Assembly (NCBI GenBank): GCA_045577615.1
Contig: JAZNIT010000014.1
Span: 1 to 20,222 of the forward strand
Length of the DNA stretch: 20,222 nt
Source: RGIG2206 sp045577615
Lineage (GTDB): Bacteria > Bacillota > Clostridia > Oscillospirales > Acutalibacteraceae
Direction: 5' to 3'
The position numbers and the translations under genes are program-made. The number at the start of each line of letters is the position of its first letter. Position 1 is the first letter of the stretch. A model generated the notes under the pieces. That model did not search any database, was not told where the DNA came from, and worked only from the letters and a program-made list of their open reading frames with translations. This document shows, piece after piece, positions 13,390 to 20,222 of the stretch.

Positions 13390-15670
13390 ATTTGAAACCT
13401 CAGTTAAAGAGGAATTGGCAAAATACGGCGTCGAAATCGAAACGGCCGATATAAAGCAGCTTTACAGTGCCGTGTCAAATGCGGCTATCGGTCAGATTGC
13501 AAAAAACTGGAACAAGCCTCAAAAGGGCAAGCGTGCATCCTATTTGTCGGCAGAATTTCTTATCGGCAGAGTGGTTTACGCCAACTTGCTCAACGCAGGC
13601 CTGCTTGACCGCTTTGTTGAGCTGATGCAAAGCCACGGCGCCAACCCCGATATATTTGAGCGAATGGGCGACCCCGCCCTTGGCAACGGCGGACTTGGCC
13701 GACTTGCCGCCTGCTATCTTGACTCGGCCGCCTACTGCGGCATCCCTCTTGACGGCTACGGCATCCGCTACCGCTACGGACTTTTCCGTCAGCAGATTGA
13801 AGATGGCTTTCAGCGTGAATATGCCGACGATTGGCTCAAGTGGGGCGACCCTTGGTCTGTTCGCAAGGAGCACGAGTCGGTCAAGGTGCAGTTTGCCGAC
13901 GGCTATGTTCGTGCCGTGCCCTACGATATGGCGGTCATCGGCAAAAACGGTGCCACCGTCAACACCTTAAGACTGTGGCAGGCCGAAAGCGACGAACCCT
14001 TTGACTTTGCTCTTTTCAATATGCAAAAGTATGAAAAGGCTGCCGACAGCCGCCTTAAAGCTGAGCGGCTGAGCGATGTGCTTTATCCCAACGACGATAC
14101 CCTGCAGGGCAAAAAGCTTCGCTTAAGGCAAGAATATTTCTTCAGCAGCGCCTCCATCACCGATATGCTGCGCCGCTGCAAGGATAAGCCCTTCAGCAGC
14201 CGCTTTGCCGTGCAGCTTAACGATAGCCACCCCACCGTGGCCATCCCCGAGCTGATACTGCAGCTGACCGACAAGGGAATGACCTTTGACGAGGCCTTTG
14301 ATGAGGCTCGCAAAGCCTTTGCCTACACCAACCACACCGTAATGCCCGAGGCAATGGAAAAGTGGAGCCTGTCCTTAATGCGCTCGGTAATTCCTCAGAT
14401 AATCCCCGTTTTGCGCCAAATTCAAAAGCGTCTTCGCACCGAGCTTGGTGCAATGGGCGTCACCGATTTTTCAGCCTACGATATTATCGATAAGGATACC
14501 GTGCATATGGCAAGGCTTGCTATGTTTATGGCCTACAAGGTCAACGGAGTAGCCGCCATTCACACCGAAATTCTTAAAAACAGCGTCCTTAAGGAGTGGC
14601 ACCAAATCTATCCCAACCGCATAATCAACGTCACCAACGGCATCACTCCGCGCCGCTGGCTGAGCCTCTGCAACCCTGAGCTTGCAGAACTTATATCCAA
14701 AACGCTGGATAAGGATGCGGCCTTGCGCCTTAAAGGGCTGGACCGCCTTAAGGATTTGGCAGAGGATAAAGCATTTATCCAAAAAATCAAGCAAATCAAG
14801 AGTATAAAAAAGGCACAGCTTGCGCAATATATATTTGAACGCGAAAAGCGTGAAATACCGTTAGATGCAATTTACGATGTTCAAATCAAGCGTTTGCATG
14901 AGTACAAGCGTCAGCTGCTCAACATTATGTCGGTGCTTGACACCTGCTTCAGACTTGAGGCAGGACAGCTTAAGGATTTTTACCCCACGGTATATATCTT
15001 TGGCGGCAAGGCAGCCCCCGGCTATTATATGGCCAAGGCGGTCATCAAGCTTATAAATGCCGTCAGCGAATATGTGGAGTCATCTCCCTTGCTTCGAGAG
15101 AAAATTCAGGTTGTTTTTGTTACCGACTACAACGTATCCTATGCCGAAAAGATTATTCCCGCTGCCGACGTGAGCGAGCAAATCTCACTTGCAGGCACCG
15201 AAGCATCGGGCACGGGCAATATGAAGCTTATGCTTAACGGCGCGGTAACTCTTGGCACCTTTGACGGCGCCAACGTTGAAATCGCCCAGCAGGCAGGCCT
15301 TGAAAACAACTATATCTTCGGCCTTACGGTTGACGAGGCAGATAAGCTGAAAGAGGATTATAACCCCATGCAGTTTATAGGCTCAAATCCCCGACTTGCC
15401 AAAGTGGTTGCCGCCCTTACCGACGGCACGTTGGATGACGGCGGCAGTGGAATGTTTGCCGATTTGAGCGACAACCTCAAAACCGAGGACAGATATATGG
15501 TCTGCGCTGATTTTGCAAGCTATTGCGACGTCCGTGACCGACTCAACCGTGAATTCTATGATGAGGACCGATTTGCATCTATGCGTATTATGAACATCGC
15601 AGGAGCAGGCTACTTCTCAAGTGACCGCTCTGTAGGTGAATATGCTAAGAGAATTTGGGGAATCAAATAA
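13379..15670 (+). CDS. glgP: Glycogen/maltodextrin phosphorylase
   Basis: This 763-residue GT35 enzyme splits alpha-1,4-glucans with phosphate to give glucose-1-phosphate. It has 'YLSAEFLIGR' near the N terminus, 'GNGGLGRLAACYLDSAA', 'QLNDSHPT' and 'VTNGITPRRW'. The pyridoxal-phosphate motif 'EASGTGNMKLMLNGA' contains Lys616. The length is close to the short clostridial type and lacks the longer N-terminal extension of enteric enzymes. The ATG at 13379 is preferred over that at 13367 because GGAG (13369-13372) sits six bases upstream. The start lies inside the 3' end of malQ and the stop codon shares a base with the next start, so translation is coupled through this part of the operon. Confidence 0.95.
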   Translation: MAIKFETSVKEELAKYGVEIETADIKQLYSAVSNAAIGQIAKNWNKPQKGKRASYLSAEFLIGRVVYANLLNAGLLDRFVELMQSHGANPDIFERMGDPALGNGGLGRLAACYLDSAAYCGIPLDGYGIRYRYGLFRQQIEDGFQREYADDWLKWGDPWSVRKEHESVKVQFADGYVRAVPYDMAVIGKNGATVNTLRLWQAESDEPFDFALFNMQKYEKAADSRLKAERLSDVLYPNDDTLQGKKLRLRQEYFFSSASITDMLRRCKDKPFSSRFAVQLNDSHPTVAIPELILQLTDKGMTFDEAFDEARKAFAYTNHTVMPEAMEKWSLSLMRSVIPQIIPVLRQIQKRLRTELGAMGVTDFSAYDIIDKDTVHMARLAMFMAYKVNGVAAIHTEILKNSVLKEWHQIYPNRIINVTNGITPRRWLSLCNPELAELISKTLDKDAALRLKGLDRLKDLAEDKAFIQKIKQIKSIKKAQLAQYIFEREKREIPLDAIYDVQIKRLHEYKRQLLNIMSVLDTCFRLEAGQLKDFYPTVYIFGGKAAPGYYMAKAVIKLINAVSEYVESSPLLREKIQVVFVTDYNVSYAEKIIPAADVSEQISLAGTEASGTGNMKLMLNGAVTLGTFDGANVEIAQQAGLENNYIFGLTVDEADKLKEDYNPMQFIGSNPRLAKVVAALTDGTLDDGGSGMFADLSDNLKTEDRYMVCADFASYCDVRDRLNREFYDEDRFASMRIMNIAGAGYFSSDRSVGEYAKRIWGIK

Positions 15671-16866
15671 TGAAAAAACTTTTTGCACTTTTGACTGTGG
15701 CAGTTCTTATGGTTAGCTTTGCCGCTTGTTCAAAAGAGAGCACCACTGACAAGGGCGAAACCGTATCCTTGCGAGTGTGGGGCGCTCAGGACGATCAAAA
15801 GGTTCTGCAAAGTATGATTGACTCGTTCAAAAAAGCCAATCCCGACAAAAACTACAACATCACTCTGGGTGTTGTAGGGGAGGATGACGCCCAAGCCCGT
15901 CTGCTTGAGGATGCGGCAGCAGCGGCCGATGTATTCTCCTTTCCCGACGACCAGATATACGACCTTGTCAATGCGGGGGCTCTTTACGAGATAACTCGTA
16001 ACAAGCAAGAGATAATATCACGCAATACCGACTCATCGGTTGCAGCCGCCACTATTGACGGCGCCCTTTATGCCTACCCTGCCACCGCCGATAACGGATA
16101 TTTTATGTATTACGACAAATCGGTGGTATCGGCAGAGGATGCAAAAACTCTTGAGGGCGTTCTTGCCGCCTGTGAGGCCAAGGGTAAAAAATTCTTTATG
16201 GATATTTCTAACGGATGGTATGCCTCTGCCTTTTTTCTTGCGGCAGGGTGCAAGGTAGAACTGTCCGACGACGGCAAGCAGATTTGCGATTTTAACAACG
16301 AAGCAGGGCTTGCCGCAGGTGAGGCTATCAAAAAGCTATGTGCAAGCCCCGCCTTTGTAACAGGTGACGACGCCGTCTTTACAGGCGGTATGGGCGGCCC
16401 CGTTGCCGCAGGCGTATCGGGCGTGTGGACGGCCGACGCCGTCAAGCAAAAGCTTGGCTCAAACTATGCCGCCGTCAAGCTGCCTACTGCAGAAATAGGC
16501 GGTGAGCAAACCCAGCTTAAAAGCTTTGCAGGGTACAAGCTTATCGGCGTCAACTCGTCTACAAAAGAGCCGGTAGAGGCTATGAAGCTTGCCGAGTGGA
16601 TAACCAACGAAGAAAATCAGCTGCTGCGATTTAAAGAGCGAGCCGCAGGCCCCTCCAACAAAAAAGCAGCCGAAAACGAGGATGTGAAAAAGAATACGGC
16701 ACTTGCAGCCCTTGCGGAGCAAAACAAATTCGGCGTATCACAGAGAGGCATTTTAACCACCTTCTGGAGCCCAGTTGAAGCCTTTGGCACTGCAATGGAA
16801 AATAAGGATTACTCCTTATCAATCAAACAACAGCTTGACAGTATGGTCAAGGATATAACCTCATAA
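15670..16866 (+). CDS. Maltodextrin ABC transporter substrate-binding lipoprotein
   Basis: This 398-residue extracellular lipoprotein has a signal ending in the lipobox SFAAC (Cys20) and then a family 1 solute-binding fold. 'VSLRVWGAQDDQKVLQSMIDSFKKANPDK' opens the mature protein, 'DAAAAADVFSFPDDQIYDLVNAGALYEI' follows, and a hinge and C-terminal 'YSLSIKQQLDSM' complete it. It resembles MalE-type binding proteins for malto-oligosaccharides. Assignment to maltodextrin is supported mainly by the flanking malQ, glgP and MalF/MalG-like genes. The ATG overlaps the glgP stop (TAATG); an in-frame TTG at 15655 would lengthen the signal without need. Confidence 0.9.
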   Translation: MKKLFALLTVAVLMVSFAACSKESTTDKGETVSLRVWGAQDDQKVLQSMIDSFKKANPDKNYNITLGVVGEDDAQARLLEDAAAAADVFSFPDDQIYDLVNAGALYEITRNKQEIISRNTDSSVAAATIDGALYAYPATADNGYFMYYDKSVVSAEDAKTLEGVLAACEAKGKKFFMDISNGWYASAFFLAAGCKVELSDDGKQICDFNNEAGLAAGEAIKKLCASPAFVTGDDAVFTGGMGGPVAAGVSGVWTADAVKQKLGSNYAAVKLPTAEIGGEQTQLKSFAGYKLIGVNSSTKEPVEAMKLAEWITNEENQLLRFKERAAGPSNKKAAENEDVKKNTALAALAEQNKFGVSQRGILTTFWSPVEAFGTAMENKDYSLSIKQQLDSMVKDITS

Positions 16867-16899
16867 CACCACTAACATTTAAGGAAGGAGCGGTGGCAC

Positions 16900-18279
16900 T
16901 TGAATAAAAGACGGCCTCTGTCGGCGGTGCTTAATTCTGCCACCAAGATAGCCGAAGCCTTTGCAAAGGGCAACGCTGTCACAAGGCTATCCTTTCTTGT
17001 AATGGGATTGTGGGGCTTTGCCCGCCGCACCTATGCAAGAGGTGCGGCTTTCTTTTTATCCCAACTGGGATATATAGCCTATATGGTGTTTTTCGGCTGG
17101 CAATATCTTGCCAAATTCACCACTCTGGGCACCGAAACCCAAGGCCGATATTTCGACGAGGAGCTTGGCATTTATATCTACACCCAAGGGGACAACTCGG
17201 TGCAGATACTTCTTTTCGGCACGCTGACGGTGGTTATCACGGTGATATTTGTTGCCGTCTGGTGGAAAAACTGCCTTGCTGCGTATGAAAGTCAGCTGCA
17301 AAAGCAAAGGGGAGAAGCCCCTCTGCTGTTATGGCATCAGGTGGCCACCCTTGACAGCAAAAACTATCATATAGCACTGTTGACTCTGCCCACAATTCTT
17401 GTGAGCGCCTTCACCTTGCTGCCGCTTATTTTTATGGTGCTTATGGCCTTCACCAATTTTGACAAGGCCCATCAGCCCCCCGGCAACCTTTTTACTTGGG
17501 TGGGGCTTGACAACTTCACCTCGGTAATAGGCGGCAACGAAAAAATCACTCACACCTTCTTAAGCCTTTTTGGGTGGACTCTGGTGTGGGCGGTGCTTTC
17601 AACCTTTACCAACTATATTTTTGGAACCCTTCTTGCGCTGATGATAAACAAGCGGTCGATAAAATTCAAAAAGGGTTGGCGAATGGTCTTTATTTCAACC
17701 ATCGCCATACCCCAATTTGTCACCCTTATGCTTATGTCACAGCTGCTTCACGCTCAGGGCGGCTTCAACATCCTCCTTGCAGAGTTGGGGTTGACCGACT
17801 CGCCCATAGGCTTTTTGACCGACCCGTTGTTAGCAAAAATAGCCGTGGTTGTGGTCAATATGTGGATAGGCATACCCTACTCAATGCTTATAATTACGGG
17901 TATTTTGAGCAACCTGCCCGAGGATATGTACGAGGCGGCGCGCATTGACGGAGCAGGGCCTGTGCGAGTCTTTTTCAAGATTACGCTGCCCTATATGCTT
18001 TTTGTCACAACCCCATATTTGATAACCCAGTTTGTGGGCAACATCAACAACTTTAACGTCATCTATCTGCTTACGGGCGGTGGGCCGCTCACCCTTGAAT
18101 ATTATCAGGCAGGCAAGACCGATTTGCTTGTCACGTGGCTTTATAAGCAGACGGTCAACGAGCAAAATTACAACCTGGCGGCAGTCATCGGAATTGCGGT
18201 ATTTTTGATAACCTCTGTGGCGTCCATCATCGTCTACAACCGCACAGCCGCCGCGCAAAAAGAGGAGCAATTCGGATGA
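16900..18279 (+). CDS. Maltodextrin ABC transporter permease, MalF type
   Basis: This 459-residue integral membrane protein has two extra N-terminal hydrophobic segments (about 49-67 and 101-121) before the main permease domain of six segments (from about 157). The EAA loop that contacts the ATPase is 'EAARIDGAGPVRVFFKITLP' (345-364). The extra N-terminal helices are typical of MalF rather than MalG. It starts with TTG at 16900 placed nine bases after AAGGAG; no in-frame ATG with a better site is near. The gap to the binding-protein gene is 33 bp, and the stop overlaps the next start by four bases. Confidence 0.92.
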   Translation: MNKRRPLSAVLNSATKIAEAFAKGNAVTRLSFLVMGLWGFARRTYARGAAFFLSQLGYIAYMVFFGWQYLAKFTTLGTETQGRYFDEELGIYIYTQGDNSVQILLFGTLTVVITVIFVAVWWKNCLAAYESQLQKQRGEAPLLLWHQVATLDSKNYHIALLTLPTILVSAFTLLPLIFMVLMAFTNFDKAHQPPGNLFTWVGLDNFTSVIGGNEKITHTFLSLFGWTLVWAVLSTFTNYIFGTLLALMINKRSIKFKKGWRMVFISTIAIPQFVTLMLMSQLLHAQGGFNILLAELGLTDSPIGFLTDPLLAKIAVVVVNMWIGIPYSMLIITGILSNLPEDMYEAARIDGAGPVRVFFKITLPYMLFVTTPYLITQFVGNINNFNVIYLLTGGGPLTLEYYQAGKTDLLVTWLYKQTVNEQNYNLAAVIGIAVFLITSVASIIVYNRTAAAQKEEQFG

Positions 18280-19127
18280 AATCCTACAAACTTCGCCGCA
18301 AGGCTGCCGACGGTGCAATATATGTTATCCTCGCTCTGCTTTCGGTGCTGTGGCTGCTGCCCATCGCCTACCTTGTGCTGCAATCCTTCCGTGCCGAAAG
18401 CGGTGCTTATACCGACTATATAATTCCCAAGAGCTTCACCCTCGACAATTATATGCGGCTTTTTACCGACACCGATCTTTTTAACTACCCTCGGTGGTAC
18501 CTCAACACCCTTGTGGTGGCTATTTTTACCTGCGCCTTGTCTACCCTGATGATTTTGATGATAAGCTATGCCTTCAGCCGATTAAGGTTTCCCTCACGCA
18601 AGGGCTTTATGAATGCAGGCCTTGTGCTTGGAATGTTTCCCGGCTTTATGTCAATGATAGCCGTCTACTACCTGCTTAAAATTATAGGGCTTGAGCAATC
18701 ACTGGTGTCCTTGGTGTTGGTCTACTCCTCCTCAGCGGCGCTTGGTTATTTTGTGGCAAAGGGCTTTTTCGACACCCTGCCACGCTCATTGGACGAGGCG
18801 GCCACCATTGACGGAGCAAGCCGTAACCAAATTTTTTGGCGCATAATTCTGCCTTTGTCCAAGCCCATAATCGTTTATACCGCCCTGACCTCTTTTGTAG
18901 CGCCTTGGGCAGACTTTATTTTTGTAAGCGTCATAATGAAGGATAATTATAGCCAATACACCCTGTCCTTAGGACTTTATCAAATGCTCTCCCGAGAGAA
19001 TATTTTTGCCTACTTCACCCGATTTTGTGCAGGCAGTGTGCTTGTGGCGGTGCCCGTGGGCTTGCTGTTTATGTTTTTGCAGCGATACTATGTGAGCGGC
19101 GTAACGGGAGGCGCCGTCAAAGGCTGA
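18276..19127 (+). CDS. Maltodextrin ABC transporter permease, MalG type
   Basis: This 283-residue six-helix permease pairs with the MalF-type protein. The EAA loop is 'EAATIDGASRNQIFWRIILP' (174-193). The first helix is at about 15-36 and further helices at about 78-100, 112-133, 141-160, 196-215 and 255-274. ATGA overlap with malF indicates coupled translation. No ATPase gene is present nearby; in many Firmicutes a shared MsmX/UgpC-type ATPase encoded elsewhere serves several sugar importers, so this is likely but unproven here. Confidence 0.92.
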   Translation: MKSYKLRRKAADGAIYVILALLSVLWLLPIAYLVLQSFRAESGAYTDYIIPKSFTLDNYMRLFTDTDLFNYPRWYLNTLVVAIFTCALSTLMILMISYAFSRLRFPSRKGFMNAGLVLGMFPGFMSMIAVYYLLKIIGLEQSLVSLVLVYSSSAALGYFVAKGFFDTLPRSLDEAATIDGASRNQIFWRIILPLSKPIIVYTALTSFVAPWADFIFVSVIMKDNYSQYTLSLGLYQMLSRENIFAYFTRFCAGSVLVAVPVGLLFMFLQRYYVSGVTGGAVKG

Positions 19128-19143
19128 TTTTGGAGTGATATAT

Positions 19144-20070
19144 TTGCCCTTTATAATAGCGGGCCTTATAATATTAACGCTGGCACTTGGCGTGTGGCTT
19201 GTGGTAGGTCGGTTTTTCAGGCTGGCTTTCATTCGTGACGACCGCGAGCGCACCGCCGCACAGCGGCTGGCCATACCTTGGTCGATTTACATCGATGATA
19301 TTACCGAGGGGGAGCTTAATTTTTTCGATATGCCCTCCGAAAGGGTAGAGATAACTTCATTTGACCGGCTGACTTTGCGAGGGCTTTTCGTTCCCCATCC
19401 CGACCCAAAGGGCACGGTGATAATGATGCACGGCTATCGGTCAGACGGCTTTGCCGATTTCAGCACCCTTTTCGGTTTTTATCGTTCTCTTGGCTTTAAC
19501 ATCCTTTTGCCCCACCAACGGGCACACCTTTCAAGTGAGGGGCGCTACATCACCTTTGGGCTGAAGGAGAGGTACGACTGCCTTTATTGGGTGCGCTTTG
19601 TGCAAAAAAAGACGCGAGGCAATATATGGCTTTTAGGCGTGTCAATGGGGGCGTCAACGGTGATGATGGCCGCCAACCTTAATTTGCCCGACAGGGTAAA
19701 GGGGATAATTGCCGACTGCGGCTTTACTTCTCCGTGGGAAGAACTGAAATACGTCTTAAAGCGAGATTACGGGCTGCCCGCCTTTCCTCTGATGCACCTG
19801 GTCAACTGTCGCTTCAAACGGCTTAACGGGGTGGGACTTAAGGATTTGTCCTGCACAGGCACCCTTGCCCAAAGTCGCCTGCCCGTGCTTTTTATCCACG
19901 GCAGCTGCGACGATTTTGTGCCCCGAGATATGACCGCCGAAAACTATGCCGCTTGCAAAGGGCCAAAGTCGCTGTATATATGCGACGGTGCCGCTCACGC
20001 AGTAACCTGCTGGGTGGACCCGAGGGGCTACCGAAAGGGAGTAAAGGCCTTTATCGAAAAATATTCGTAA
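19144..20070 (+). CDS. Membrane-anchored alpha/beta hydrolase
   Basis: This 308-residue protein has an N-terminal hydrophobic anchor (about 2-23) and an alpha/beta-hydrolase fold. The oxyanion region is 'VIMMHGYRSDG', the nucleophile elbow is 'GVSMGAS' with Ser167, the acidic residue is Asp256 in 'GSCDDFVP', and the catalytic His lies in 'DGAAHA' close to the C terminus. Family members are esterases, acyl-hydrolases or peptidases; the substrate is unknown. It sits 16 bp after malG, the last gene of the sugar operon, so it might remove acyl groups from imported or surface glycans, but this is inference. The TTG at 19144 follows GGAG by eight bases; GTG at 19135 is the alternative start (311 residues). 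Confidence 0.82.
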   Translation: MPFIIAGLIILTLALGVWLVVGRFFRLAFIRDDRERTAAQRLAIPWSIYIDDITEGELNFFDMPSERVEITSFDRLTLRGLFVPHPDPKGTVIMMHGYRSDGFADFSTLFGFYRSLGFNILLPHQRAHLSSEGRYITFGLKERYDCLYWVRFVQKKTRGNIWLLGVSMGASTVMMAANLNLPDRVKGIIADCGFTSPWEELKYVLKRDYGLPAFPLMHLVNCRFKRLNGVGLKDLSCTGTLAQSRLPVLFIHGSCDDFVPRDMTAENYAACKGPKSLYICDGAAHAVTCWVDPRGYRKGVKAFIEKYS

Positions 20071-20071
20071 T

Positions 20072-20101
20072 AAATATCCCTCCGTATAACGGGGGGTATT
20101 T
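20072..20101 (+). terminator. Possible terminator after the sugar operon
   Basis: AAATA-(T)-CCCTCCG pairs with CGGGGGG-TATTT (20072-20084 with 20090-20101), with one bulged base and one G-U pair around loop TATAA. It follows the hydrolase stop by two bases. The T tract is short and interrupted. Confidence 0.65.
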
Positions 20102-20133
20102 CATTTTCGGGCATAGCCCTAATACTACTGGCG

Positions 20134-20154
20134 GCGCACAAGTGCGCTTTTTAT
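20134..20154 (+). terminator. Second terminator after the sugar operon
   Basis: GCGCA (20134-20138), loop CAAG, TGCGC (20143-20147), then TTTTTATT. It looks like a back-up stop for the malQ operon. Confidence 0.7.
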
Positions 20155-20222
20155 TGGCCTGCCAGCCACGCAACGGTCATCGGCGACCCGTAAACGGGTT
20201 GTAAATCTTTGCCGGCTCCCCT

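Overview
The window looks like a chromosomal segment of a Gram-positive clostridial bacterium, most likely an Oscillospiraceae/Ruminococcaceae-type gut anaerobe. This is inference. It rests on strong GGAGG-type ribosome binding sites, sigma-A promoters with 17-bp spacers, AT-rich intergenic DNA, lipoboxes on the solute-binding and surface proteins, a LexA/SigH-like/LicD gene set, and an alpha-glucan import and phosphorolysis operon. No transposase, phage gene or CRISPR array was found.

Layout. (1) 17-1923, minus strand: a tRNA-Ser(GGA) with its own promoter, then a two-gene operon with a membrane-anchored beta-propeller-like protein and an SGNH-type hydrolase. (2) 1952-3894, plus: an archaeal-type cofactor-independent phosphoglycerate mutase homologue followed two bases later by lexA, closed by a terminator. 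(3) 3896-4662, plus: a promoter, a cobalamin riboswitch and a small DUF4430 (transcobalamin-like) lipoprotein, ending in a terminator. (4) 4668-6715, minus: two tandem paralogous lipoproteins with a bacterial Ig-like domain and a degenerate CAP/SCP domain, separated by a strong terminator and preceded by an attenuator-like leader. (5) 6720-7119: a long non-coding stretch with inverted repeats and a possible structured RNA. It ends in a strong promoter flanked by two matching half-palindromic sites. (6) 7120-8068, plus: a SigH-like sigma factor, a tRNA-like folded intergenic element and a CxxC-x17-CxxC zinc-ribbon protein. (7) 8230-11847, minus: a 2-hydroxyacid dehydrogenase, a LicD-family protein and a GH36-like alpha-galactosidase. 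(8) 11911-20070, plus: malQ, glycogen phosphorylase, maltodextrin-binding lipoprotein, two permeases and a membrane-anchored alpha/beta hydrolase, probably one operon, then two terminators.

How they may work together. Region 8 encodes uptake of malto-oligosaccharides (binding protein plus two permeases; the ATPase is not here) and their cytoplasmic conversion by 4-alpha-glucanotransferase and phosphorylase to glucose-1-phosphate and glucose. The GH36-like enzyme could add alpha-galactoside breakdown. The remaining regions are housekeeping, envelope or regulatory functions.

The most unusual items are the solo transcobalamin-like lipoprotein behind a B12 riboswitch, the tRNA-like element before the zinc-ribbon gene, the twin operators around the sigma-factor promoter, and the competing-hairpin leader of the CAP-lipoprotein pair. 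All family names come from reading motifs; no database search was possible.
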